From: Paenibacillus kyungheensis
GTDB lineage: Bacteria; Bacillota; Bacilli; Paenibacillales; Paenibacillaceae
DNA: 64,000 nucleotides
Reading direction: 5' to 3'
Assembly: GCF_028606985.1 (NCBI RefSeq)
Contig: NZ_CP117416.1
Location: forward strand, 1,464,001 to 1,528,000
Positions 8,969 to 17,143 of the stretch are shown here, in pieces. A program made the position numbers and the translations under genes. A model generated the notes under the pieces. That model was not told where the DNA came from and made no database searches. It was given only the letters and a program-made list of their open reading frames with translations. Within the stretch, counting starts at the first letter, position 1. Each line of letters starts with the position of its first letter.

Positions 8969-9595
8969 ATGAAACGTTTTTTCGATGAATTAGGTGAACC
9001 TTATAGTATCTGGTATTTATTGCATCATGGCAAACCGGTACTGGTAGAATGCCCTAAATGTGCTGGCCCTGCTTCTATCACCGACAATGAATCAATAGAA
9101 ATGCGATGTTCCCATTGTTTTTATATGCAAAAGTATCCAATGGACTATGATTATCGAGCAAGCGGGGTGTGTACATCTTGCGAGCGTTGGTTTAACGTGC
9201 AAGTGACAGACAAAGGTCAACAGCAACATAAAAATGTACATATTCGTTGCCCATACTGCCATACCAGTAATCAAGTACCTCTCAACAAGAAAACATCTCA
9301 TGGATGTTCTTCCGGATTTGTGATTAAAGATGGGAAAGACCCTTTTTTTCAATTAAATCTATATTTGCTGACCCATTATCGAGGCAAATTGATCTGGGCA
9401 CTGAATCATGAACATTTGAATTATCTTATTGATTATATTTCGGCTGATCTGCGGATGAAGCCTTCTTTGTATATTAAGCGTCATGCGTCCTATCGCTTAC
9501 CCAAGTATATGAAAGATGCCAAAAATAGAGATGGGATCGTCAAAGCATTACAAAAGGTACAGCATAAGTATGAACATAGTCATAATATAGTCTAA
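8969..9595 (+). CDS. Multi-zinc-ribbon hypothetical protein
   Basis: A 208-residue protein with four Cys pairs in the first half: CPKC and CSHC (one ribbon), then CTSC and CPYC (a second ribbon). A basic C-terminal half (ADLRMKPSLYIKRHASYRLPK region) could contact nucleic acid or protein. Function is unknown. The ATG at 8969 is chosen because AAAGGAGAG lies about 8 bases upstream; an upstream in-frame ATG at 8912 lacks one. It is the first gene of the operon that ends with the HSP90 and helical-repeat proteins, so it may act with that chaperone, but this is inference. Confidence 0.75.
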   Translation: MKRFFDELGEPYSIWYLLHHGKPVLVECPKCAGPASITDNESIEMRCSHCFYMQKYPMDYDYRASGVCTSCERWFNVQVTDKGQQQHKNVHIRCPYCHTSNQVPLNKKTSHGCSSGFVIKDGKDPFFQLNLYLLTHYRGKLIWALNHEHLNYLIDYISADLRMKPSLYIKRHASYRLPKYMKDAKNRDGIVKALQKVQHKYEHSHNIV

Positions 9596-9625
9596 TTGTA
9601 TTTGCCCAAAGAGGAGGGAAATAAT

Positions 9626-10063
9626 ATGAATCCAAATCAACAGCAAATCGTTGATTTATATGAAAAAGGAGAATTACAATACGCCAAGTTTGATCATTTT
9701 GTAGAACTGTTGCCTGTGATGAATAAGATAGAAAATCAATGGCTCTATCTTAATGTGAAAAAGTGGGAAAGCAATCCGCTTACTACCCCTATTTATTATT
9801 TTAATGAAGATTGGCTAAATGAATTGGAGTATCAAGGAGGAACCATTACCAACGCTCGTGAAGATATTTTTCCTGATTGGGTGGATGATCAACATATACA
9901 AACGTGGTTAGAATTGGCTACGTTCGAAGATATTATTGATATTTTGCACAATGCAGGCAAAACGCCTACACCTGAAATGATGGTGATTGCGATTAATTAT
10001 TATTATGAATACGATGCTTTTTTGGAATACGATGAAGTGGTAGCTAGAATGGACAATCATTAA
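9626..10063 (+). CDS. Small acidic hypothetical protein
   Basis: A 145-residue acidic, soluble protein rich in Tyr, Trp and Asp/Glu, with no signal peptide or Cys motif. The segment WVDDQHIQTWLELATFEDII and the C-terminal YYYEYDAFLEYDE are its most distinctive parts. I do not recognise a family with confidence. GAGGAGG stands nine bases before the ATG at 9626. It is 30 bases after the zinc-ribbon gene and 23 before the HSP90 gene, clearly in the same operon. A client-binding or adaptor role would fit the setting but nothing in the sequence proves it. Confidence 0.7.
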   Translation: MNPNQQQIVDLYEKGELQYAKFDHFVELLPVMNKIENQWLYLNVKKWESNPLTTPIYYFNEDWLNELEYQGGTITNAREDIFPDWVDDQHIQTWLELATFEDIIDILHNAGKTPTPEMMVIAINYYYEYDAFLEYDEVVARMDNH

Positions 10064-10086
10064 AATTATTGAAGGAGTTGTGTTCT

Positions 10087-11925
10087 ATGAGTGAGTCAGA
10101 TACATATCGGTTTCAGGTCAATCTTAGTGGAATGATTAATATTTTATCCAATCATTTATACAGTAATCCTAAAGTGTTTTTACGTGAAGTTTTACAAAAT
10201 GCCGTCGATGCTGTAACCGCTCGTTCGCAACAAGATGCCACTTATCAAGGAAGTATCCATCTTGAGTTAACAGGTTCAGGTGCTGGGTCGACATTGATGA
10301 TCGAAGATGATGGCATTGGCTTAACAAGAGAAGATGTACATGAATTTTTGGCGATGATCGGTCAATCGTCTAAGCGTAGTGGAGCAGATGCGTTTACCCA
10401 AGAGACTTCTTTTATCGGACGATTCGGTATTGGACTGTTATCTTGCTTTATGGTGAGTGATGAGATCGTTATGGTGACTCAATCTGCCAAAGGTGGTAAA
10501 GCGCTAGAGTGGCGTGGTAATCCAGATGGTACTTATCATATTCGTGAACTAGAGACAGAATTATCCCCAGGGACGAAAGTATATTTACGTTGCAAGCCTG
10601 ATTGTGAAATGTATTATGAATCTGAATTGTTGCAACAATGGATCTATGATTATGGTGCATTATTACCCTATCCGATTACATTCCGTGATGAGCAGACTCA
10701 GCGCATTATTAACGATCAGCGTCCTGTATGGCTGGATGATCCAGAACGAGCACGAGGTCATCGTGATGAAGTATTACAACTGGGACAGCGTCTACTTGGT
10801 GAGAAATTTCAAGATTATATTCCTTTGCGAACTGCTTCAGGACGTACAGGCGGTATCGCTTATATTTTGCCGCACTCTGTGAATCTGAATGTGAAGAAAT
10901 CGAATCGAGTATATTTGAAATATATGCTAGTCTCAGAAAAAGCAGAAAACATTTTGCCAGACTGGGCGTTTTTTGTGAAAAGTATTATCTGGACAGATGA
11001 ATTACAACCGACAGCATCTCGTGAACATTTCTACGAAAATGAGAAATTGGAAGAAGTTCGTCAAGAACTAGGAAATAGTATTCGTGCTGAATTGCTACGT
11101 ATGGCAGAATATGAGCCTGATCGATTGCAACGCATTATTCAATTGCATGCGTTATCAATGAAAGCTCTTGCGGTTGAAGATACATCATTTTTCCAGATTA
11201 TTTATCGCTGGTTGCCTTTTGAGACAACATACGGTCGCCGTAAAGTGCATGAATTACTAGCAGACAATCAGAAAATGTATTATACGACCAGTTTGGACGA
11301 ATATCGTCAGATTACTCATGTTGCTTCTGCACAATCGTTATTAGTGGTAAATGGTGGTTATGTGTACGATGCAGAACTGATTGCTCTTCTTCCTGAAGTA
11401 TGTGCAGAAGCGAATACAGAGCGCTTAATTCCAGAAGATGTCTCTCTTGCTTTTACCGATATTACGACAGAAGAGCGCAAACAATATTATGAAGCTGTTC
11501 GTTATGCAGATGTTGCTTTGCAACGATTCCGCTGTCAGATTCAGCTCAAACGGTTCAAGCCGGAAGATTTACCAGCCTTATTTACTTTATCGCAAGAAGC
11601 TTCGGATTTGCGCTCTATTGAGACATCCAAATCAGTTAGCCCGCTTGCTTTAACTTCTGTACTGCAAAGTCTAAGTTCTTCATTGCAACAGTCTGCTTAT
11701 TCGACACTTTATCTGAATATAAACAATTCAGTCGTAGAGCGTATTTTCCAAGCTAAAAATGAAAGTATGATTGTTGTTGCTATCGAAATGTTATATGTAA
11801 ATGCATTGATGATGGGTCACTATCCGATGAACAGACAAGAGATGCAAGTATTGAATCAAGGCATTGTTCGCTTTTTAGATTGGGGATTATCAGCGAATAC
11901 AGATCAAGGAGGACATACCGAATGA
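10087..11925 (+). CDS. HSP90-family ATPase chaperone, divergent from HtpG
   Basis: A 612-residue cytosolic protein with the GHKL ATP-binding fold: the Asn in LREVLQNAVDA (about 38), DDGIGLT at 74-80, the lid motif GRFGIGLLSCF near 111-121 and a late SPGTKVYL. These are the residues that bind and hydrolyse ATP in HSP90 proteins. The middle domain keeps WAFFVKSIIW and PTASREHFYEN, matching the catalytic-loop region. The C-terminal third is unlike HtpG and no terminal MEEVD occurs. It fits a separate bacterial HSP90-like subgroup. GAAGGAG lies about 10 bases before the ATG at 10087. Its stop overlaps the next gene's ATG, coupling it to a helical-repeat protein. Confidence 0.85.
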   Translation: MSESDTYRFQVNLSGMINILSNHLYSNPKVFLREVLQNAVDAVTARSQQDATYQGSIHLELTGSGAGSTLMIEDDGIGLTREDVHEFLAMIGQSSKRSGADAFTQETSFIGRFGIGLLSCFMVSDEIVMVTQSAKGGKALEWRGNPDGTYHIRELETELSPGTKVYLRCKPDCEMYYESELLQQWIYDYGALLPYPITFRDEQTQRIINDQRPVWLDDPERARGHRDEVLQLGQRLLGEKFQDYIPLRTASGRTGGIAYILPHSVNLNVKKSNRVYLKYMLVSEKAENILPDWAFFVKSIIWTDELQPTASREHFYENEKLEEVRQELGNSIRAELLRMAEYEPDRLQRIIQLHALSMKALAVEDTSFFQIIYRWLPFETTYGRRKVHELLADNQKMYYTTSLDEYRQITHVASAQSLLVVNGGYVYDAELIALLPEVCAEANTERLIPEDVSLAFTDITTEERKQYYEAVRYADVALQRFRCQIQLKRFKPEDLPALFTLSQEASDLRSIETSKSVSPLALTSVLQSLSSSLQQSAYSTLYLNINNSVVERIFQAKNESMIVVAIEMLYVNALMMGHYPMNRQEMQVLNQGIVRFLDWGLSANTDQGGHTE

Positions 11926-12992
11926 ATAACCAACCTGAACAGATCAATCCAGATTTTGAAGATATTATGGATCAAGCGTATAGTTTGCCTAATGGGAGAG
12001 CCAAAATCGCTTTATTAGAAGAAGCGATTCGGATTGCAGACAGTCTTGGTGATGTAGAACAGGGTTATAGTGCACGCGAAGAATTAGTCGAAACTTGTAC
12101 TTTTAGCGGTCACCCGATGAAAGCACTGGTAGCATTCTCATGGTTACTAGGTCAATTTGATCAACAACCAGAGGAGTATGATGATTTTACATTGTTATGG
12201 TCATACAAATGGATTTTGGATTCGATTGCTTCATTTCCAGAAGTCAGCCGAGCACAAATAGATGAATTATTAGTAGATATGCGTAAACGTTATGAACAAT
12301 TCGGATATAGTGAGCGTTCTTATTATTACTATCGCTTTTCACTACTTAAAGATTATGGTGAAGTGGAAGAAGCGCAACAATTTTTAAATAAGACCAAAGC
12401 GATGGATCGTGATGAGATGAGCGATTGTGAAGCATGTGAACAACATCAATTCGTAGAGTTTGAAGTGATGAAAGGTAATGACGAGCAGATTATTCGCACA
12501 GCTAGACCTATTCTGAAAGGACGAATGACTTGTGGTGAAGTTCCTCATCTGACATTATCGAAAGTGTTAATGCCATTGTATCGTCAAGGTAAATTAGAAG
12601 AAGCAGAGAAATATCAAAAACAAGGCTATCGCCTGATTAAAGGCAATCGTGACTTTGTACTTCATTCAGGTGAGCATATGTATTACCTATTAAATATCGA
12701 TCTTTTGCAGGCTTTGGAAGTATTCGAACAATGGGTTGGATTATCTTTGGATCATGAGAATCCGCGTGATAAGATGATGTTTAATGCGTATGCGGCTGTA
12801 CTGTTCAAGCGTCTGGTTGCCGATGGCAATGTGACATCTGTTAAATTACCAGCTGGCTATCCCTATCCAGAAGAAGCTAATGATTTGCCAGCTATAGCGA
12901 GTCGTCTAGAACAAATGGCACTAGAAACAGCAGGGCGGTTAGATCAGCGCAATGGTAACAGCTATTATACGACGTTAATTCAGCAATTATAA
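11922..12992 (+). CDS. Helical-repeat (TPR-like) protein paired with HSP90
   Basis: A 356-residue soluble protein built of amphipathic helix pairs. TPR-like units can be seen as ALLEEAIRIADSLGD, EEAQQFLNKTKAMDRD, LYRQGKLEEAEKYQKQ and further pairs toward the end. A CEAC pair lies near residue 170. In eukaryotes TPR proteins are co-chaperones that bind the HSP90 tail; here the two genes overlap in ATGA with AAGGAGG 10 bases before the start, so equal synthesis and a physical partnership are likely. That partnership is inference; this HSP90 has no MEEVD tail. No obvious terminator follows. Confidence 0.75.
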   Translation: MNNQPEQINPDFEDIMDQAYSLPNGRAKIALLEEAIRIADSLGDVEQGYSAREELVETCTFSGHPMKALVAFSWLLGQFDQQPEEYDDFTLLWSYKWILDSIASFPEVSRAQIDELLVDMRKRYEQFGYSERSYYYYRFSLLKDYGEVEEAQQFLNKTKAMDRDEMSDCEACEQHQFVEFEVMKGNDEQIIRTARPILKGRMTCGEVPHLTLSKVLMPLYRQGKLEEAEKYQKQGYRLIKGNRDFVLHSGEHMYYLLNIDLLQALEVFEQWVGLSLDHENPRDKMMFNAYAAVLFKRLVADGNVTSVKLPAGYPYPEEANDLPAIASRLEQMALETAGRLDQRNGNSYYTTLIQQL

Positions 12993-13096
12993 AAGCATCT
13001 ATTATTTACAAGTTAGATACATTCGTTCATATCGCAGATACATGTTCTCTATATACTATGTTCAATGAATCAGTTATACAGAGGAGAGAATATGAA

Positions 13097-13804
13097 ATGA
13101 ATAGATCTACACGTAATCGTAATTTATTATCTAACCAAAGACAGCTATCAACTGGACTCGGCAAAGCCAGTTTATTCATCGTAGGGTTGTTGCTTGTAGC
13201 AGGATGTGGTAATCAACCATCAACCCCTTCTTCTACATCTGCAACCTCATCGGCGCATGAGATCGTAGAACCGGTAGTTACTGAGACAGAGAAGGAACCG
13301 ACTACAACAGAACAAGAATCATCTACTTCTGCTACTACTGATTCTTCATCTGCAACAAGTACTGTTACTGATAATGACACTGATATCTCTGGTACGACCA
13401 TTCTGGAAGCCGCCAACAAAGGTACATTGCCTGATCTACCTGAAGGTCTATCGTTAGGATCAAGTCGGTCAACATTAGTTCGTTTACAAGGTAAGCCTGA
13501 ACTAGGTGGTACAGAAGGACCTATGCTGAGTTACGGCACACTCGATGTGACTTTCGATGCTAATGATCAAATAGTAGAATTCACTTCAGGGGCAGATGCT
13601 TACAAAAAATTAAAGATAGATACGGTTATCGCTAACTTAGGTAAGACTGCTGAGACCAATGATACTTCGAAAGATATAGCTTATACAGCAGAAGCCACTT
13701 ATCATCTGACCAATCCCAAGTTTCCAAAATCTTTTCTTATTTTCTCGTATAACACTCAATCGCAACATATAAATTATGTTCGATTGTATACTGATATCCA
13801 GTAA
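13097..13804 (+). CDS. Lipoprotein with DUF4309-like domain
   Basis: A 235-residue secreted lipoprotein. A basic N-terminus leads to a hydrophobic stretch and the lipobox LLVAGC (Cys about 38), then a low-complexity Ser/Thr/Glu linker to about residue 95, then a domain like that of Bacillus YjgB (DUF4309), with LGSSRSTLVRLQGKP, an IVEFTSG strand and LIFSYNT near the end. It would be anchored to the outer face of the membrane; function unknown. The ATG at 13097 follows GAGGAGAG by 8 bases. It ends at a terminator. Confidence 0.75.
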   Translation: MNRSTRNRNLLSNQRQLSTGLGKASLFIVGLLLVAGCGNQPSTPSSTSATSSAHEIVEPVVTETEKEPTTTEQESSTSATTDSSSATSTVTDNDTDISGTTILEAANKGTLPDLPEGLSLGSSRSTLVRLQGKPELGGTEGPMLSYGTLDVTFDANDQIVEFTSGADAYKKLKIDTVIANLGKTAETNDTSKDIAYTAEATYHLTNPKFPKSFLIFSYNTQSQHINYVRLYTDIQ

Positions 13805-13819
13805 TCCAAGCTGGAACCG

Positions 13820-13850
13820 AAGGCGCTCATTAAGAGCGTCTTTTTGTTTT
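13820..13850 (+). terminator. Terminator after the DUF4309-like lipoprotein gene
   Basis: AGGCGCTC pairs with GAGCGTCT around ATTAA and runs into a T-rich tail. Confidence 0.85.
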
Positions 13851-13904
13851 GAACGTAAAATGGTATTATTTGTATATATTATCTAGAAGAAGGGGAAGGT
13901 AGCC

Positions 13905-14738
13905 ATCTATCCACGTATTTTAGTAGTCGTTGGCATTATTGTGTTATTAGCTATTTATAATCATGAAGCAGATAATGGTCTTTTTCATATGGGATTAAAA
14001 GATCCTCATGATACGATCCAGAAAGCAACATTTGCCTGTAATCCCACGTGGAAGAATGATTCATGTATAGAGACTTCATTTACACATCCAGAAGATTTAC
14101 AGATCATTGTAGATGCAATTGAACATGCGAAGCCCGTTGAAGGCATACTCGATATGTCTACAGAGTATAATGTAGAATTAGTTGATAATGATCAGACAAC
14201 TCATCACTATTCGCTTTCACTAGGATTTGAACATAATGCACATACAGAAGGTTTACTTTTAGATGGTGCGGATAGTCATCAAGGTTATCGTATTTCCAGT
14301 ACAGATACGAATCGATTAAGAGATATGATTCTTCAAAGTACTACTTTTCCAGAAGGTTTGCCAGAGCCTACAGTACAAATCAGCGGGACAACGATTCCGT
14401 TATATTCAGGAGCATTTTGCTCGTCTAAGTGGAATCCAGAGACACATCAGTTAGAATCTATATGTGGCATACCACCAGCACCTGATACATTAGATCAACA
14501 GATTGAGGGTCAAGCAATTTCAGTTGCACCTTCATCACAAATAAAAGTCGACTTTCCAACCAAGCCTGCTAAAATAGAATTATACATGGTAAAAAATGGA
14601 GAGCATTTTCCAGTAGAAGTAGATAGATCTGGAAGGTACACTGTGCCTCTAGAGCGTGGTTATGCAAAGTATGTACTTTCTGCGACATGGAATAAAGATA
14701 ACAACAGTCAGTATTATTTTGGCGTGTATATTCGTTAG
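13905..14738 (+). CDS. Membrane-anchored extracellular hypothetical protein, probable AUC start
   Basis: The frame is open from just after a stop at 13884 and contains no ATG, GTG or TTG before a GTG at 13941. That GTG has no ribosome binding site and would cut a membrane helix in half. Ideal SD sequence AAGGGGAAGG (13890-13899) instead points to an ATC at 13905, five bases downstream. From there the protein begins with a hydrophobic anchor (IYPRILVVVGIIVLLAIY) followed by a polar 258-residue body with Cys pairs near 46/55 and 171/183, and no recognised domain. It may also be a gene whose ATG has mutated. The body contains no stop. Confidence 0.6.
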   Translation: MYPRILVVVGIIVLLAIYNHEADNGLFHMGLKDPHDTIQKATFACNPTWKNDSCIETSFTHPEDLQIIVDAIEHAKPVEGILDMSTEYNVELVDNDQTTHHYSLSLGFEHNAHTEGLLLDGADSHQGYRISSTDTNRLRDMILQSTTFPEGLPEPTVQISGTTIPLYSGAFCSSKWNPETHQLESICGIPPAPDTLDQQIEGQAISVAPSSQIKVDFPTKPAKIELYMVKNGEHFPVEVDRSGRYTVPLERGYAKYVLSATWNKDNNSQYYFGVYIR

Positions 14739-14776
14739 ATCGATGATCATTTTATTTTGCTAAAGGAGGATTTTTA

Positions 14777-15277
14777 ATGAATTACAGTCAACGACTTCAG
14801 AATCTGGTATTGCATTTTCAGACCGAATTGAATCGTATTCCTCAAGACGAATTTAGCGCCAAATCTCATCCAGCCAAATGGTCTAAAAAAGAAATTGTCG
14901 GTCATCTATGTGATTCGGCAGCCAACAATTATATACGTCTGGTCAAAATTGCTCTGTCTGATTATCCTATTCCGATCGAAGGGTATGATCAAGATCGCTG
15001 GGTAGAACTCAATGATTACCATAATAGTTATGATCCATATGATGTGATTCAGCTCTGGATCAATCGCAATGTACAGATTTCGACAGTACTTGCTCAGATT
15101 CCTGAAGAAGATTATACCAAAGAAGGTATTTTACCTTCTGGAGAAAGTGTGACTTTGGAATGGCTGGCTGCTGATTATATCGAGCATATGATTCATCATT
15201 TCCGCCAGATTCTAGGCAATGAACGTATCGAGACAATGATCAACCAGAGTAAAAAGTCTAAAGTTGAACATAGCTAA
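14777..15277 (+). CDS. DinB-superfamily protein
   Basis: A 166-residue four-helix-bundle protein of the DinB/YfiT type. Putative metal-binding His residues occur in VGHLCDSA (about 43) and in YIEHMIHHFRQI (about 138-143). Members bind a divalent metal and some are thiol S-transferases; the reaction here is unknown. AAAGGAGG lies seven bases before the ATG. It ends at a long hairpin at 15296-15334. Confidence 0.85.
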   Translation: MNYSQRLQNLVLHFQTELNRIPQDEFSAKSHPAKWSKKEIVGHLCDSAANNYIRLVKIALSDYPIPIEGYDQDRWVELNDYHNSYDPYDVIQLWINRNVQISTVLAQIPEEDYTKEGILPSGESVTLEWLAADYIEHMIHHFRQILGNERIETMINQSKKSKVEHS

Positions 15278-15295
15278 ATAAAAGAGTATATTCAG

Positions 15296-15334
15296 ACAGA
15301 TCATATTCCTCTATTCAAGTAGGGATATGATCTG
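15296..15334 (+). terminator. Long hairpin after the DinB gene
   Basis: ACAGATCATAT and further bases pair with ATATGATCTGT, a stem of about 14 bp. Only a short T-rich tail (ATTTATG) follows, so termination may be partial. Confidence 0.6.
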
Positions 15335-15378
15335 TATTTATGTTGAACGAAAATATCTAAAGAAAGTAGGCTATACAT

Positions 15379-15813
15379 ATGATCATCTCTGTTGTAGAAC
15401 AATTGAAAGTACATGAACTGGAACCTTTAGTGATCCGAAGTGAACAAGAAGGATTCAAACATCTCCAGCGATTGGTTAACGAATACGTAGCAGGAGAAAA
15501 TACATTTTCAGGTGAAGGAGAAGCTCTGTATATCGTTCGTGAACAGGAGCAGATTATAGGAGTAGTCGGCTTGAATCAAGATCCTTTTTCCGATCATTCG
15601 ACAGGTCGAATACGACGACTGTATGTTCATCCTGACTATCGCCATCTGGGAATCGGCAAGCAATTGGTGCAAAAAGTGACTTCTGAAGCGAAGAAGTTCT
15701 ATAATATACTTGTATTGTATACAAACAGTGAGCAAGCCAGTCAGTTCTATATACAGCTAGCATTTAAGCAAGAGCATGGCAATCCTCATCGAAGTCATTA
15801 CAAAGTATTATAG
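15379..15813 (+). CDS. GNAT-family N-acetyltransferase
   Basis: A 144-residue acetyltransferase with the acetyl-CoA pyrophosphate loop visible as RRLYVHPDYRHLGIGKQL (about 79-97) and an amphipathic helix after it. GEALYIVREQEQIIGVVGL is strand beta 2-4. The acceptor is unknown. The start at 15379 lies behind AAAGAAAGTAGG. The next frame-shifted open stretch begins inside its 3' end, but the next real gene more likely starts at 15845. Confidence 0.85.
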   Translation: MIISVVEQLKVHELEPLVIRSEQEGFKHLQRLVNEYVAGENTFSGEGEALYIVREQEQIIGVVGLNQDPFSDHSTGRIRRLYVHPDYRHLGIGKQLVQKVTSEAKKFYNILVLYTNSEQASQFYIQLAFKQEHGNPHRSHYKVL

Positions 15814-15844
15814 CGTTCTCACATTTATAGGAGCTGATTACATT

Positions 15845-16156
15845 TTGCCGAAACAAAGAAAAAAATGGATTTTGATTATGATCTTTTTTGCACTTATTTT
15901 GAGTATGATTGCAACGGTACCAGGGGAAAAGTCTTATAATCAATGGTTGGTCGATCAATATAATTTGAAGTGTACCAGCGCTAGTGTAACCAGAGATTGC
16001 AGTATCAATGGACAAGCGATTGAATGGAAAGACAGAGCAGAACGTCATTTGTTTTTGTACAAAAAAACAACAGATGAATACTCAACCAATAAAGGGAATT
16101 TGACGATTGATTCTTTAGGGATATTTGGTCATTACTTTGATATTTCTTCCTCATAA
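15845..16156 (+). CDS. Small single-anchor membrane protein
   Basis: A 103-residue product if translation starts at TTG 15845, with AGGAG 11 bases upstream. A basic head (PKQRKKW) is followed by one membrane helix (ILIMIFFALILSMIATV) and an external domain of about 75 residues with a Cys pair near 43 and 52. The tail GIFGHYFDISSS recalls DUF4359-type small proteins but I am not sure. An ATG at 15776 in the same frame overlaps the GNAT gene and lacks a ribosome binding site. Confidence 0.55.
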   Translation: MPKQRKKWILIMIFFALILSMIATVPGEKSYNQWLVDQYNLKCTSASVTRDCSINGQAIEWKDRAERHLFLYKKTTDEYSTNKGNLTIDSLGIFGHYFDISSS

Positions 16157-16297
16157 ATCCATTTATATTGAAACGTTTACACAGCGTTAATATCTGCTTA
16201 TTTTATTTACAAAAATCATGATTGACAACGATAGTTCTCGACCTTAAAATGACGATAAGCCATACAGGCGAAGTTGAAATGAAGAGAGGGGACTATC

Positions 16298-16420
16298 ATG
16301 CTGCAAGTCATCCGTAGAGTGCTGGAATGGTTGTTTGTCGATAACAAACAGGTATATCAATTCAGTGATGTGTTTTGTGAAGATAGCGGGTTTGTCGTCT
16401 ATATTCCTGAACAGAAATAG
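16298..16420 (+). CDS. 40-residue small protein
   Basis: A short open frame with a strong ribosome binding site: AGAGAGGGGAC ends six bases before the ATG. The product begins MLQVIRRVLEWLFVDNK and continues to VYIPEQK, with an amphipathic helix at the front. It stands alone between two intergenic stretches and is followed 52 bases later by a terminator. No family recognised; the call rests on the ribosome binding site and protein-like composition. Confidence 0.55.
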   Translation: MLQVIRRVLEWLFVDNKQVYQFSDVFCEDSGFVVYIPEQK

Positions 16421-16472
16421 CAGGTAGTCTATACAATGCTTATTACGATAAGCCATATGAATTTTTAAAATC

Positions 16473-16518
16473 AGCCGCAAGCATAAGATGAGTGATCATC
16501 TGGGTGTTGCGGCTTTTG
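16473..16518 (+). terminator. Terminator before msrA
   Basis: AGCCGCAA pairs with TTGCGGCT, with a second inner stem AGATGA/TCATCT, followed by TTTTG. It likely ends the transcript of the 40-residue gene. Confidence 0.7.
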
Positions 16519-16544
16519 TAATGCTTTCTAAACATACGTATAAT
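16516..16544 (+). promoter_or_regulatory. SigA-type promoter of msrA
   Basis: TTGTAA, 17 bases, TATAAT, starting in the tail of the preceding terminator and 45 bases before the msrA start. Confidence 0.65.
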
Positions 16545-16588
16545 AAAGGTGTACTAAATATATTTGTAAACAGAAGGGGATCACGTAC

Positions 16589-17119
16589 ATGTCAGAATTA
16601 CAAAAAGCAACATTTGCAGGAGGATGCTTCTGGTGCATGGTTACACCATTTGAAGAATTACCGGGTATTCATGGGATTGTGTCTGGCTATACAGGTGGAC
16701 ATATCAAAAATCCAACATATGAACAAGTCAAAACAGGCAATACCGGTCATTATGAAGTGGTCGAAATTACATTTGATCCATCTTTATTTGCTTACGAGAA
16801 ATTATTAGAACTGTACTGGCCACAGACAGATCCTACCGATGATGGCGGACAATTTCAAGATCGTGGTACACAGTATCGTACTGCTATTTTTTATCATAAT
16901 GAAGAACAACAAGAATTAGCGCTTCAATCCAAAGCAGAACTGGCAGCAAGCGGTCGATTTACACAACCGATTGTTACAGAGATTTTGCCTGCACCTGTTT
17001 TTTATCCAGCCGAAGAATATCATCAAGATTATCACAAAAAGAATCCTAAACATTATAAAGAAGATCGTGAACAATCCGGACGGGACGAGTTTATCGATAA
17101 CAACTGGCAACAATCTTAA
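16589..17119 (+). CDS. msrA: Peptide-methionine (S)-S-oxide reductase MsrA
   Basis: A 176-residue cytosolic repair enzyme that reduces the S-epimer of methionine sulfoxide in proteins, using a catalytic Cys and thioredoxin. The signature GGCFWC is at 11-16 (catalytic Cys 13). [21 protein letters not shown] and [10 protein letters not shown] are conserved family blocks and the length is normal. AAGGGGA lies about 9 bases before the ATG. No msrB is fused or adjacent. Confidence 0.95.
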   Translation: MSELQKATFAGGCFWCMVTPFEELPGIHGIVSGYTGGHIKNPTYEQVKTGNTGHYEVVEITFDPSLFAYEKLLELYWPQTDPTDDGGQFQDRGTQYRTAIFYHNEEQQELALQSKAELAASGRFTQPIVTEILPAPVFYPAEEYHQDYHKKNPKHYKEDREQSGRDEFIDNNWQQS

Positions 17120-17143
17120 AATAGCTACCAGAAAGGAATATAT

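Noticed and set aside
9596-9625. TTG start for the small acidic protein
   Set aside because: No ribosome binding site; the ATG at 9626 follows GAGGAGG.
13058-13096. Upstream start of the DUF4309-like lipoprotein gene
   Set aside because: A longer in-frame start exists but the ribosome binding site and the lipobox fit the ATG at 13097.
15776-15844. Longer start for the small membrane protein at 15776
   Set aside because: Lies inside the GNAT gene, no ribosome binding site, and would prepend a non-hydrophobic stretch to the membrane anchor.
16168-16181. Catabolite-repression-like site TTGAAACGTTTACA
   Set aside because: It is one base short of the consensus in its left half, so CcpA binding is doubtful; no promoter overlap could be shown.
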